From positions 72,416,001 to 72,480,000 of the forward strand of contig CM060733.1 in NCBI GenBank assembly GCA_030704615.1: a stretch of 64,000 bases of DNA, written 5' to 3'. Made by a program: the position numbers and the translations under genes. Positions 1-11,046 of this stretch are shown here, piece after piece. Within the stretch, counting starts at the first letter, position 1. Each line of letters opens with the position of its first letter. The stretch comes from Takakia lepidozioides. Its lineage: Eukaryota; Streptophyta; Takakiopsida; Takakiales; Takakiaceae. The notes below the pieces were generated by a model. The model did not search any database, was not told the origin of the DNA, and saw nothing but the letters and a program-made list of their open reading frames with translations.

Positions 1-368
1 CAATCTTTGCCACTATGTTCAACATACCATGTATCAGGTCCCAGACTAATATGAGATCAATCGAAATTCATTCGATGGCTCAACGGATGGTTGGCCATCA
101 AAATGATTTTGGTTCGCTTTGAGACTTGGCCACTATGTTCAATGTGCCATGTAAGAGGCCCCAGAGTAATATGAGATCAATCAAAATTCGTTCAATGGGC
201 CAACGGATGGTTGCCCATCCAAATGATTTTCGTTCGCTTTGAAACATGGCCAGTGTGTTCAATGTACCCTCTGATACGTCCCAGTGTAATACGAGATCAA
301 TCGAAATACGTTCGATTGTCCAATGAGGCGTTCACTTGTCATCTGGTTTTTGTTCAATGCGAAAAAAA
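1..368. repeat. Three tandem copies of a 120-bp repeat
   Basis: The motif GCCACTATGTTCAA recurs at about positions 9, 129 and 249 (third copy GCCAGTGTGTTCAA), and the surrounding 120 bases repeat with roughly 80-90% identity, including AATATGAGATCAATC and CAACGGATGGTTG. The array is cut by the window start, so its true length is unknown. No convincing coding sequence is seen in it. Confidence 0.85.
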
Positions 369-714
369 AATCCTGCAATGCGTGCACGACTATTGCACCC
401 ATTGAACGGATGTGGTTGAAGCCCCTCTTTTGCCCCCATGTGCTTGAACATGTGTGCGACACATGTGCAGAGACACATTAGACAAATAAATCATTTGCCT
501 CCCCATCGACGCGTTCACCCCTCAAGTCATTCCACAATTTAATTGAATTTAAATTCATCTTAAGGCAATAAATAAGTTTGCACTTCCTTTCATTGGGGGT
601 TTCTGGCACGTATCGAATTTGTTTTTGGCTCAATTTTGTTCTGCGGCTTCGAGCATCCCACTGCTACTCCCCCGCCAAAATTTGCAGCAATAAAAAATGC
701 CCCAAAAAAAAAGT
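369..714. other. Unassigned AT-rich stretch
   Basis: I see no gene or repeat here. The small open frames have no recognisable protein signature. It ends where homology to the transposase family begins, so 714/715 is probably a truncation or rearrangement junction. Confidence 0.4.
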
Positions 715-1344
715 GTTATCTTTCGCAAGCCCAAGTATGGCATTCAGGGAATACTGGAGCCTCCCGGCGTCTGGCCTGTTGCACCGAGTTGAAACCTCTC
801 TTAGAATGAGGCGGATGCTCTTTCTGCAGCAGGATTTCAAATGGTGCAACGCACGGACGTCCCGGTCCATCCATTTCCAGTTCCTCAGACCCAGCCATTG
901 CAGACTGTGAGGTCCAGTAGAGACGGATTGGACAATTCTGCACATCCCACAATGCGATTCGGAAGAGTGAAGAGACGACACCCTCCCAACAAGTTGAATG
1001 AGACTCGGATTGCAAATGCTCTTGGGATGACTTGCACTATTCAGAGCTCCATGGACGTACCCGCACCCGACCTTGGGCGTGTTTATCGGATGGCAACGGC
1101 CGGCTCAGCTGTACGTGACGACGTATACACAATTATAATCGGAGTGGAGCCAACATGTAATTGTACGGACTTTTCGTTGATGGAAGCAAAGGAGGAGACG
1201 AAGTATTATCCGTGCAAGCATCTATATTACATTTACCTGAAGAGGCTGAGGATGGACTTGAGTATTGATGACTTTGTTCATGCACCAACGTTGAGCGTGA
1301 ACGAGCTGCACAAACTCCTCGGCAGGGATTCCAGAAATCATTGA
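715..1344 (+). pseudogene. C-terminal relic of the SWIM zinc-finger transposase (copy 1)
   Basis: From about 715 the translation matches the C-terminal part of the transposase read on the minus strand at 28595-30013: KPKYGIQG, EPPGVWPVAP, NEADAL, MVQRTD, KRRHPPNKLNETRIANALGM and the end NELHKLL.RDSRNH. The SWIM zinc-finger ligands are visible as CNC followed by CKH about 20 residues later. The first 40 codons need a frame change and contain a stop, whereas 841-1344 is open for 167 residues. The N-terminal exon and the DDE core are absent, so this is a 5'-truncated, non-functional copy. SWIM fingers in this setting are thought to bind DNA or protein. Confidence 0.85.
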
Positions 1345-2057
1345 TGGGGCAAAGGGAATCCACCATATGGATATTTTCAATTGCATTTTTATGCATTAGA
1401 CTTTGTTTTGCAGTGTAATGAAATCCACCCCAAAACTCCAGGAATGAGACCTGCAATGTTGAAGTAATCTCTTTCAAACACATTATAGACTTCTGGATAT
1501 CCGTTGACGTCCAGTGGCAGTTCAATAATAAGATGGCGGCAAGATGAATTTGCAGATCTTCCAAAAAACTGAGTTCCAATAGTAGCAGTTGTGAGGGCCA
1601 TTTCTGGAAATATGGCGCCGAATTTCAACATGTGTGTAGTCCTGGGCACCATCTCCCGAAATTTGGCGCCGCATTTCCAATTTTTGGGCCAACACACTTG
1701 ACATGCAGGGATCTATAGCCGCAAAATTCGGCACCATTTTTCGCTGGAGGCACCTATTACCGCGAAATACGTCGCCATTTTCTTCGGTTACGGAACCTAT
1801 TACTGTGAAATTCGGCGCCATTTTCACAGATGTCGCTCGCAATTTCCATGAGCGCAAGAGAAAATATCATGAGCACGGCTCCCAAAACTTCAATTTCAGC
1901 TTCACACAATGAATATTATATTATTATTGTTCTGACACATTCCATTAAAATATTGTTTTTAATGTTTTTTAATTCCAATATTTGAACTTCTACTCATGAA
2001 AACCGATTGTCTTACTACTCCGCTCATGCCGCTCATGCCGCTTAAAAAGCTAACCTA
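1345..2057 (+). mobile_element. Transposon 3' terminal region of copy 1
   Basis: This matches the reverse complement of about 27814-28594. It has the same post-stop sequence (TTACACTGCA / TGCAGTGTAATG), then several GGCGCC or related half-palindromes around 1613-1830 with spacers such as TATTACCGCGAAATACG. It ends in degenerate CTCATGCCG repeats at about 2020-2045 and a decayed terminus (CTTAAAAAGCTAACCT against CTCATGAAATAGCAAACCT in the intact copy). The left end of this copy is missing, so no target duplication can be tested. Confidence 0.75.
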
Positions 2058-2879
2058 ACCTGCTATGGTGCCAAGCCTATGTGGCTATTCATATCATGGG
2101 TTTCCCCCAACTTAAATGCGAACAACAAAACAAAACATTGTGAACTCGGATTGCAAATCACCTCATCAAGAGGGCTATTTTGCTGTCAATCACTGCAACT
2201 TCAAGTCTTAGCTTGGAAAATTATTCAATGCACATGCATGAACAACAAGTGAGTGGAGTGTCAACCTGCTCTGTGGGAGGTGCTTGTGATGCTCTAATGA
2301 CTTGTGCAATGGTACTCTATGCGGCCCTTCCTTGGTGCTCGTCACTAGGTCCACGCCGGCCTTCCTACTCGTCTCCAAGTCTCCCTTTCCCCACACGAGA
2401 TTGCACAACCTCCTTGATCAAATTCAAAAGGGTCTCAAGGCCAATCAATGGACTAGGCTCCTTGCCTTAATCCTCTAACAATCTTTCTACACTAGGGAGC
2501 TTCAAGCTCCACTGCCTAGGACCTAGGCTTCCTCAAGCCACAAATTAGCAAACATCTAAACAACAAAGCAAGATGAAACTATGCAAATGAACTAGGTGAA
2601 GAGCAAGGAGAGCCTTGCTCTTCTTTTATACTGTTTTTGGGCCTAATAAAGTAATGAGAAATATTCATTAAACTATTGCATCCTTGAAGGATCTATAGTT
2701 TAATATTCAACATGGATGAAAAGTCTTAGAGGCCAATGAAAGCTAGTTTTTCATCCATCCTTATGGATGACCAGTTGGCGCGAGTTGTTATTTCATCCAT
2801 CCAGATCCTCAAGGCGAATTTAGGATTTTTCATCCATCCATGAAGTAAAAACTCAAATAATCGGCTCCCGTGAGTGTCG
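2058..2879. other. Unassigned sequence
   Basis: No recognisable gene. The stretch 2400-2710 (CCTAGGACCTAGGCTTCC, then AATAAAGTAATGAG and a run of AT-rich sequence) looks like the end region of a retroelement or transcript, but no LTR partner is visible in the window. Short open frames in several phases are not supported by any motif. Confidence 0.3.
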
Positions 2880-3136
2880 TCGCCCAAGTGGGCTGGTGTG
2901 GTTGCGCGCACCAATGCGGCCAGACCCCCGTTGCTGCGAATTGCTTGACAGAGAGCATGCGTGATAGAGAGGGTGCCTGCCATCACCCAAATTTGAAGAA
3001 AAAAAAAAAAAACAAAAAAAACCAAGTGGGCTAGTGTGGTTGCGCGCACCAATGCGGCCAGCTCCCCGTTGCTGTGAATTGCTTGACAGAGAGGTAGTGC
3101 GAGAGAATGAGAGGGTGCCATCACCCAAATTTGAAA
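2880..3136. repeat. Direct repeat of about 115 bp flanking an A-rich spacer
   Basis: AAGTGGGCT.GTGTGGTTGCG followed by CACCAATGCGGCCAG, CCCCGTTGCTG and CACCCAAATTTGAA occurs at about 2887-3000 and again at about 3023-3137, separated by an A-rich tract (2998-3020). The two copies differ at a few positions and by a short insertion. Confidence 0.8.
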
Positions 3137-3670
3137 ACCTAAGTAAGCTCGGGCGGGGTGGCTGTAGGGTGCTTACCGGGGAAGGACAGCCGGGGGTGAG
3201 CGAGCCAAGCTCCGGTGACGTGCTCTGCAGCACATACACACACAGGGGCAGCGGCCGGCAAGTTAACAGACCGACAGAGGTGGGGGAGCTGGAATCGGCG
3301 AGCTCGCCTTGCGAGGAAAAGGAAGACAGGGAGGGTATGAAAGTGCAAGGAAAGCAAGGTAAACGGAAGAGAAGGGACCCTTAGCTCACCTCCAGGATGA
3401 CGCACGGCCGAGGGCGAGTAGCTCAACATTGGAGTTTGGGAGACTCCACAGCCGCGGCAAAAAGCAAGTGCACGAAGCGCGCCTTCCTCCGAGCTCCCCC
3501 CACGACGAGGTAACCTCCGCACCTCTCACCCTCTTGTTGAAATCTCTACCTTGCAAGCTGAGTGAAGAGGAGAGGGAGAGGGAGCTGGGCCGTGAGAGAG
3601 AGAAGGAGGTCGCTTGACGATTTTGAATTTTTTTTAATTAACGACGGTAATCAAACAAATTGAAATTAGT
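3137..3670. other. GC-rich, purine-rich stretch without a supported gene
   Basis: Open frames exist on both strands, but they reflect GC-rich, AG-rich composition (GAGGAGAGGGAGAGGGAGC and similar near 3567-3610). No protein signature is recognisable. It could be an untranslated leader or promoter. Confidence 0.3.
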
Positions 3671-3910
3671 AAAAGAATCCCGTCGTTGTGTAGCTTCGAC
3701 CCCCTGGAGGTCGCTTTTGGGGACTTAGAAGTTTTTAGTGTGCACCCATTTCCCGTCGCTTTCTATATACGACCCCCTGGAGGTCGCTTCTGGGACTTGG
3801 TAGTTTTTAGAGCCGGATGTTAGCTAGTGTGGGCACCCATTTCCCGTCGCATGGTATCTGTGACCCCCAGGTGGTCGCTTCCTGGGGGTTGGAGCTTTTT
3901 TGAAAGCATG
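3671..3910. repeat. Three tandem units with a GACCCCC/GGAGGTCGC motif
   Basis: Units of roughly 80-110 bp each contain CCCGTCG, then CGACCCCCTGGAGGTCGCTT (third copy GACCCCCAGGTGGTCGCTT), GGGACTT and GTTTTTAG, starting at about 3678, 3750 and 3844. Each has a short imperfect inverted repeat GACC-GGTC. Confidence 0.7.
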
Positions 3911-4199
3911 ATGTCATGTTTCATATAATTCATATATCAGTTGGATGTGCAATTTCAATAGTGAGGTTTTTGGATTTTTTTTATAGGTGATGATACGCTC
4001 ACGGGCTCGACCAATCACGGAGGATGATTATCATTCAATGTAGTTCCACCCGATGAGAACACCTCCAGCAATGATGTCTGCATGCTTGATAAACTTCCAC
4101 CTCTTTCAAGACGCCGAAGACGAAAATTGCGTGGATCCGAGAACAACTCTTGAAGGAGTATGAAATGACTAATCTGGGTGGATAATGTCACCATGAACC
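3911..4199. other. Unassigned sequence
   Basis: No gene, RNA or repeat recognised. It lies between the small tandem repeat and the PPR relics. Confidence 0.3.
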
Positions 4200-5343
4200 T
4201 CTTTGACCATTCCCAGGGCTGCTAAGCTCGCATATGCATATTATAAACACAACTGAGCATGACCTGGTTTGGCTTCATCCCTTCCCACATCATTTGGTCT
4301 TAGGTTTCCAAAGCCTTAATCCCATACCCATGCGGCAGTGTTCAGAATGACATCTGGTACAAATCCAGCTTTGATGATGTCACCATGGACCTCTTTCCCC
4401 TTTTCCAAAGCTCCCAAGCTTGCGTGCACACGCATTGCAAACACAAACAAACGTGATGTGGTTGGGCTTCACCCCTTCGCGCAGCAGTTGCTCATAGGTC
4501 TCCAAAGCATTCCTACCACACCCATGCTTGGTAACTCCTGCCAACATTATATTCCACATGATCAAAGATCGTTGAGGGATTCGGTTAAACACTTGGTGAG
4601 CATAGATGTACACCAGAGGAATGTTCAAAATGACTGCATCTGATACAATTCCAGCTTTGATAATGTCACCATGATTTTTTTTTACTATTCCCAGGGATGC
4701 TAAGCTCGCATATGCATATTATAAACACAAATGAGCATGACCTGGTCTGGCTTCATCCCTTCCCACATCATTTGCTCTTAGGTTTCCAAAGCCTTAATCC
4801 CATATCCATGCTGCACATACCTTGCAATCATGGCACTCCAAAACACCACATCTCGTTCAGCCATATTGTCAAACTCTCCCTTCGCATCAGGCTTGCTACA
4901 CCCACATTTGGCATACATGTCCACCAGGGCAGTGTTTAGAATGACATCCGGTACAAATCCAGCTTTGATGATGTCACCATGGACCTCTTTCCCCTTTTCC
5001 AGAGCTCCCAAGCTTGCACACACATTGCAAACACAAACAAACGTGATGTGGTTGGGCTTCACCCCTTCGCGCAGTAGTTGCTCATAGGTCTCCCAAGCAT
5101 TCCTACCACACCCATGTTTGGTAACTCCTGCCAACATTATATTCCACGTGATCAAAGATCGTTGAGGCATTCTGTTGAACACTTGGTGAGCATCCATGAT
5201 GCTCCCGCACTTAACATACATGGAGACAAGGGTGTTGAGTAGAAAAACATTTGGCGTGCATCTACTTTGGATAATGTAAGTGTGCACTTGCTTTCCAGCG
5301 TCCAGACCTTCCATCTTGATGCACTTAAGCAAGGGACAGACAT
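4200..5343 (-). pseudogene. Pentatricopeptide-repeat (PPR) protein relic with internal duplication
   Basis: The minus strand at 4778-5332 encodes 184 residues with clear plant PPR motifs: NTLVSMYVKCGSIMDAHQVF, RMPQRSLITWNIMLAG, GVKPNHITFVCVCN, SLGALEKGKEVHGDI and NTALVDMYAKCG. PPR proteins of this kind are RNA-binding organellar factors. The frame breaks downstream, and a second, more damaged copy of the same segment lies at about 4219-4628. Matching sites are offset by about 475 bp (GCTAAGCTCGCATATGCATA at 4221 and 4696). No organelle-targeting N-terminus and no complete C-terminus are present. A functional fragment cannot be excluded but is unlikely. Confidence 0.85.
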
Positions 5344-5479
5344 ACGTACCTGAATCTGCTGAAATGCCTCATTGGTTTAAAGTCTGTAGAGCCTCTGTCA
5401 GTCTGCCTGCCCGCAAAGCATCTTCACATGCCCAGAAGTGCCAGAAGAGGCATTGTGGACTCCCTCTCTTGATCCTCTT

Positions 5480-5767
5480 TCAGAAGTTGTGGTCAATATG
5501 GTTGAGGTGCCTGGTTTTATGAACTGTGTCGCTGCAGCTGCAGCCTTTAGTTGACCATCTACCATGCAGGTTTCTTGTAGCTATTGATCCATAGGGAATC
5601 ACATCTGGTACAATTCCAGCTTTGGCGATGCAACCATGCCCCACTTTGCCCTTTTCCAGGGCTGCCAGGCTTGAACACGCACTGCAAACGCACACAAACC
5701 TGATGTGGTCGGGCTTCACCCTTCCCCAATCATTTGCTAGAATGGCCATGCCCACAAATTGATCCAC
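5480..5767 (-). pseudogene. Second PPR fragment
   Basis: The minus strand contains VKPDHIRFVCVCSACSSLAA and LEKGKVGHGCIAKAGIVPDV, which is a PPR consensus, followed by unrelated residues. It lies just upstream (in minus orientation) of the larger relic and may be part of the same decayed gene, or another copy of the same motif. It has no complete repeat set. Confidence 0.7.
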
Positions 5768-7830
5768 AAGATCTTAGATAACATCGCCATTGTGTTACAT
5801 AAAGTCTTGTGTCTCACATTGTAGGAATGTGCATGCACTCAGAATGAATCTGGCTAATCATCTGGGTAGTGCGCCTCACCGGACATCTATCGTAAGACTC
5901 AAATAAGGATAGTGAAAGGGAGGACGGGAGGTCTCCCGTCAAAGGAAGGATGGGATATCTCCCGTCAATGAAATTCTGCCAGCACACACATTTGACCCAT
6001 CATCAATGAATCAATCTGGGAATTACTTCAAGATTCTGGCTTGCCATACTTATCAAGTAAACCACAAGATCTTATATAACATTGCCAATGATACACAAAG
6101 TCTTGTGGTTTACATGGTAAGTTTGATCATGCACTCTTGAAATCCCCTTAATCATTGTGGTTGATCACCTAGGTTATTAATAGTGTTTTGTGTCAGACTG
6201 GTCGTCTTAAACAGGCAAAAAAGAATGGTCATTACAAGCACGGGAGACCTCCCGTCAAAGAGAGGCGGTATATCTTCCGGGAAAGCAACAACAGGAGGTC
6301 TCCCGACATAGTAAAGCCGGGAGATATCCCGTCAATCCACGTCTGCCAACAAACACTTTCAACCCATCATCATTTGAAGCAAGGATATAGCATTTAGAGC
6401 AGAGACATTCCTGCATGTGCATGGCCATAGTTACAAAGTGATATCCAAGATGTTAGATAAAATCGCCAGTGTGTTAACTAAAGTCTTGTGTATCACTTTG
6501 TAAGAATACGGAGGCAACCAGAGAAGTCCTGCAATGAATGTAGCTAATCACGTGGGTATCAGTAGTGTTATTGAAACAGTAGTCTAGCGCGAGGTTCATC
6601 TCAAATGATTGTTCAAATGAATGGTCAAAAGGTTTTTCACTGGACTTCTGCCAACTAACACTTTCAACCCATCATCATTCTTAGCAGTGACAATTCAGGC
6701 TTGTGCATGGCCAGACTTACATGAAAGCCATGCAAGATTTTAGATTACATCGCCAGTGTGTAATATAAAGACTTGTGTTGCCCTCTGTAAGTATTTGGCT
6801 GCACTCCAAATGTCCCGTCATGAATGTTATTAATCACTTGGGTATCAGTAGCGTGTTGTGCAGCCAAGTCCTGCTCGAGGTTCATCTTGAAATACTTGAA
6901 TGGTCAATGGATCGGAAGGGAGAAGGTTTCAATGATCCAAATTCTACGAACTGGATACAGTGAAAGAACAAATGAACCTGGTCAAAGAATGAAAGGAGGT
7001 CTCCCGTAGAAGGAGGTCGAAAAATCGCTTGGAAAATATGGTGACTTCCTACGCACACTTTCAACCCATCATCTGAAGCAATATCAGAGCTCTCACAATC
7101 TGGGAATTACTTCAAGTTTTCTGTCTGGTCATACTTATCAAGTTAACCACAAGATCTTATCCAACATTGCCAGTGTTGCATAAAGTCTTGTGGTTTACAA
7201 GGTAAGTGTGTTCAGCCACTCTTGAAATCCCCGTAATGAATGTGGTTAATCACCTGGGTATCACTAGTGTCCAGATTTATCTTAATTTACCGTCGGAGGT
7301 CTCCCGCTAAATGAACGTCGGGAGATCTCCCGTCACTGGATGAAGCAATTTCAACCCATCATCGTTTGGAGCAATGACATAGCATTCAGAAGCAGCGACA
7401 TACTTCCTGCTTGTGCATTGCCATGCTTAAAGAGTGATTTGCAAGATCTTAGATAACATCGCCAGTGTGTTACCTAAAGTATTGTTAATCACTTTGTTAG
7501 AACACGGAAGCACTCGGAAAAGTCCTCGAATAAATGCTGGTAATCATCTGGGTATCAGTATTGCTTCATGCCAGTCTAGTCTTGCGCGATGTTGATCTCA
7601 TAACAGAGATATAAATTATCAAATGGAGGACTGGAGGTTATGCCGGAGGTTCATATTAAGACGTAGATAAGAATGAAATATAGAGGACGGGAGGTCTCCC
7701 GCCAATGGACTTCTGTCCACAAACACTTTCAACCCATCATCATTTGAAGCAATGACACAGCATTCACAAGCAGAGACATACTTCCCGTATGTGCGTTGCT
7801 ATGTTACAGAGTGATATGCAAGGAGCGTAG
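5768..7830. repeat. Long-period (about 290-400 bp) tandem repeat carrying GGGAG/CTCCC palindromes
   Basis: About six diverged units are anchored by CAACCCATCATC at about 5996, 6361, 6667, 7064, 7348 and 7731. Each also contains a form of AACATCGCCAGTGTGTTA, AAGTCTTGTG, AATGAATGTGGTTAATCACC and TGGGTATCAGTAGTG. Between anchors lie short inverted repeats such as GACGGGAGGTCTCCCGTC (about 5922), CGGGAGATATCCCGTC (about 6320) and GTCGGGAGATCTCCCGTC (about 7317). No coding capacity is evident. It could be a satellite or the repeat-rich end of an unrecognised transposon. Confidence 0.85.
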
Positions 7831-8339
7831 CTACGGCGTGAGCCCAGCCCCGTGAGCCTGGGAGCTGAGCTCACGTTCAAGCTACAAAGTGTGAGCTGAG
7901 CTCACGCTTCAGGGAAGCGTGAGCGGCACGAATCTGCTGGAGAAGAAGGTCCTATAGGCGAGGATTGCAGGAAGAGGGCCTATTACCGTGGACAAAACAA
8001 AGGGGGCCAACACACACCATGTGTGCAATGCCCGCTCAAAAACAGAAATATGAAAACATGGCAGATTTGAGCTCAGAATGATTGTCACAGTTTATTTCAA
8101 TTCACAGATAGACGCTTACAATGAATTGCATGTGCATTTGCCCTGGTTCCGTAAACGAAATCCATATGTTTGTCAGAAATGCAAAGTCTTCACACGGCAA
8201 CCTGCAAACCAGCATGGGCAGCGGGCATGGCTCGTATGTGTTCAAAGAGAAGTTGGCGGAGCTCCACGCGAGGTGTCCCGCTGTAGAAGGGTGTTCACTT
8301 CTCCATAGCCTAGTGTGGCTTGGTGGATGAATTGGTCTC
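7831..8339. other. Unassigned region with short GTGAGC/GCTCAC inverted repeats
   Basis: At 7840-7925 several overlapping inverted repeats such as GTGAGCTGAGCTCAC occur. The rest contains a 76-codon plus-strand open frame (8078-8308) with a CxxC pair, but no family is recognised and its start and stop have no supporting signals. Confidence 0.35.
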
Positions 8340-9470
8340 TCTTACCGTCGCAACACATAATCACAAGGTATATGTAATATTGATGCTTGCAGGGGACCCA
8401 CTTCCCCTCATGCCGAGAGCGCCCTCACGCATCGTTACAAGTCCGGACAAGTGCACGAAGGGAAATTCCCGACGGTAACCTGATATTCTTTGCCATGAAG
8501 AACTGACCCAATTGACAGCACTGTGTAAATCCGTCCATACCCCGGAGAAGGGACTTCGGTGATACGAGACACCGAGCCTGCAAAATTCTAGCAGATTCCA
8601 TCTTGCATTCGTGATCTGCACCCGAAGCGAAACGGCGCACTGTTTTTCCATCTTTTTGTTGGGTGGGAGTCGGCACAGGGTGGCGGCATTGCCGGAGCAT
8701 GTGGCACATCTGTGCTGATAGTGCATGAGGGCACCACCCGGGACCGTGCAAGACAGAACCCTCCCTCCTCCAGCATGCTTATCTCGGTTGATGACAGCGA
8801 CGTCCCAATTTGCACAGGCCAAATGCGGGGGGAGGGGGTTTCATTATCACCGAAGGACGAACTGTTCCCTTCACGCATCGTGCCATATCGACTGGGCAGA
8901 ACCAAAATTTGTGGTCCTTTGACTCCCCACTATGATAAGGTCGGAACAACCTTGTGAATGTTGGAGCTGGAGTCCCCCTGGAGCCTTTGCATATCTTTGA
9001 TTTGCATTTCTTGAATAGGGGGTCCGAATTGCCATGCAAGCCACTCTAGATCCTGGTGGGGTGCGTTCTATATGCCACTCACTATCAATGCAATCGGATT
9101 CCTGCACCATGGCCACCGCCTCCTCCAATGGGATTCCCGCTGCTGTGCTTGTATGTTCTGCACGTGCTCCACTGGAGGAGGACCCACCTGGGAAGGGGCG
9201 GGCACACGACTCAGTCTGCAGTGGAGACACCTTTGGCACAGAGAAATTGACCCTGTCTGGCCGATGGGAATCTCTATCTGACCCTGGAAGAGTGTTCAAT
9301 TTCCTTTTGCATGATCCAAATCTTTCCTCGCCTTCCAAATGGGGGATCCTGGATTGTAGAGCGGACCCTTCAGTGCATCTGTTTAGAGCTCTGGCCATCT
9401 TTGACGGGACTCCGGACCTACTCGCAGCCCTTAGCATCAACAAAGTCGTATTCAGGAATGTCGAAAGGTG
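8340..9470 (-). pseudogene. Diverged C-terminal relic of the SWIM transposase (older copy)
   Basis: The minus-strand translation aligns, with frame changes, to exon 2 of the transposase. At about 9100-9470 ASRSGVPSKMARALN, HLEGE and SEWHIERTPPGSR.A..AIRT match ASRSKNPVKWATTLR, HLEGD and SQWRIARTKPSFRG..SAIRVDT. At about 8790-9039 GTPAPTFTRLF and HKFWFCPVDMARCVKG match VPAPTFTGRF and QFWFCRHDIMTCVYGK. At 8366-8395 the reverse complement of TGTAATATTGATGCTTGC gives the CKH(Q/L)YYIYL end of the SWIM finger. There are many frameshifts. The N-terminal half is missing and homology stops abruptly at about 9470 where the palindrome array begins. It is probably the same old element as the N-terminal relic at 15692-16363. 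Confidence 0.75.
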
Positions 9471-9477
9471 CGATTCG

Positions 9478-10850
9478 GACGGAAATGCGGCACAACATTT
9501 CAGTTCCCGTGGTTCATGATTTTCAATCTGAATCGAAATACGGTACCGCATTTCCGTTCCCCCTTCACATACCGCAGTTGATGAACGGAAATGCCGTTCC
9601 ACATTTCCGTTCGGGAAAGTATAGAGGTCTCACCTGAACAGAAATGTGGTGCCGCATTTCCTGTCTGGAAAGTTTGAAGGTCTCACATGGATGGAAATGC
9701 GGCACCACATTTCCGTCCCACAGCTTCAGGCCTCGTATACAAAACGGAAATGCGGCGCCGCATTTCCGTTCGAGAATGTCGGAAGGTGCGACTCGGACGG
9801 AAATGCGGAGCCGAATTTCTGTTCCCGTTGTTTACGATTTTCAGTCAGAATGGAAATGCGGTACCGCATTTCCGTTCTGTAGAGTATTAAGGTCTGACCC
9901 TGGCGGAAATGCGGTGCCGCATTTTCGTTCCACAGCTCCATGCCTCACATACAAAACGGTAATGCAGCGCCGCATTTCCGTTTTGGAATGTCGGAAGGTG
10001 CGACTCCGACGGAAATGCGGTACCGCATTTCAGTTCCGATGTTTCACGATTTTTCATCAGAACGGAAATGCGGTGCCGCATTTGCGTTCTGGAATGTTGG
10101 GAGGTGCGACTCGGATGGAAATGCGTTGCCGCATTTCAGTTCCGATGGTTCACGATTTTCAGTCAGAACGGAAATGCGGCACCGCATTTCCGTTCTGGAT
10201 AGTATGAATGTCTCAACCGGTCGGAATTGCGCTGTCTCAAGCGGTCGGAATTGCACTCGGCTCCATGCATCAGATACAAAATGGAAATGCGGCGCCGCAT
10301 TTCCGTTCTGGAATGTCGGAAAGTGCGACTCGGATGGAAATGCGGTGCCGCATTTCTGTTCCCGTTGTTCATAATTCTCAATCAGAATGGAAATGCGGTA
10401 CCGCATTTCCGTTCCACCTTCACATACCGTGCTTTCTGGATGGAAATACGTTACCGCATTTCCGTTCTGGAGAGTGTTAAGGTCTCACCCGGGCGGATAT
10501 GCGGTGCCGCATTTCCATTCTGGAATGTCGGAAAGTGCGACTCGGACGGAAATGCGGTGCCGCATTTCTGTTCCCTTTGTTCATATTCTCAATCAGAACG
10601 GAAATGCGGTACCGCATTTCCGTTCCACCTTCACATACCGTGCTTGCTGGATGGAAATGCGTTACCGCATTTCCGTACCACCTTCACATACCGTGCTTGC
10701 TGGATGGAAATGCGTTACCGCATTTCCGTTCTGGAGAGTATAAAGGTTTCCCCCGGACAGAAACTCGGTGCCGCATTTCCGTCGCTCTAGTGCATGACCA
10801 AGATGCAATACGGAAATGCGGCGCCGTATTTCCGTCCACCAGCAATCGAA
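9478..10850. repeat. Array of about 25 ATGC-GGCGCC-GCAT palindromes
   Basis: The palindrome GGAAATGCGGCGCCGCATTT (extended by CC, with central variants GGTGCC, GGTACC and GGCACC) recurs about every 52 bp. Spacers of about 28 bp come in several recurring types (for example GGAATGTCGGAAGGTGCGAC, CACCTTCACATACCGTGC, TTCATGATTTTCAATC), giving a higher-order pattern. It lies directly upstream of the plus-strand transposase, so it is promoter-proximal and subterminal. The same palindrome occurs once near the other end of the copy (15103-15124). Open frames inside the array are a by-product of its periodicity. Confidence 0.9.
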
Positions 10851-11046
10851 AGAATCACTCGGGACGGGAAATCTGGAACCTAAATGGGTTGCATTGTTCC
10901 GAAACAACACAATTGCGGCCAGTCTTGATGAGCAGAACTTGGCTGTCTGACCGTTTTAACTAACAGTACTGGCACTTGTCAGTGCGAACGTTCTTGTCTG
11001 CACCGAGAATACTGCTGGATCCACCCTCAGGAGAAACTGTCAGGAG

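Noticed and set aside
3034-3617. Two plus-strand ORFs (116 and 62 codons) in GC/AG-rich DNA
   Set aside because: Low-complexity composition, a partly repeated sequence and no recognisable domain; probably non-coding.
8078-8308. 76-codon ORF with CxxC motif as a possible zinc-finger gene
   Set aside because: It is short, an overlapping ORF in another frame is equally long, and no family or signals support it.
9478-10963. Several long overlapping ORFs in both strands with GNAVPHFRS or RISV-type repeats
   Set aside because: They are created by the palindrome period and occur in all frames with the same residues. They have no start context or domain.
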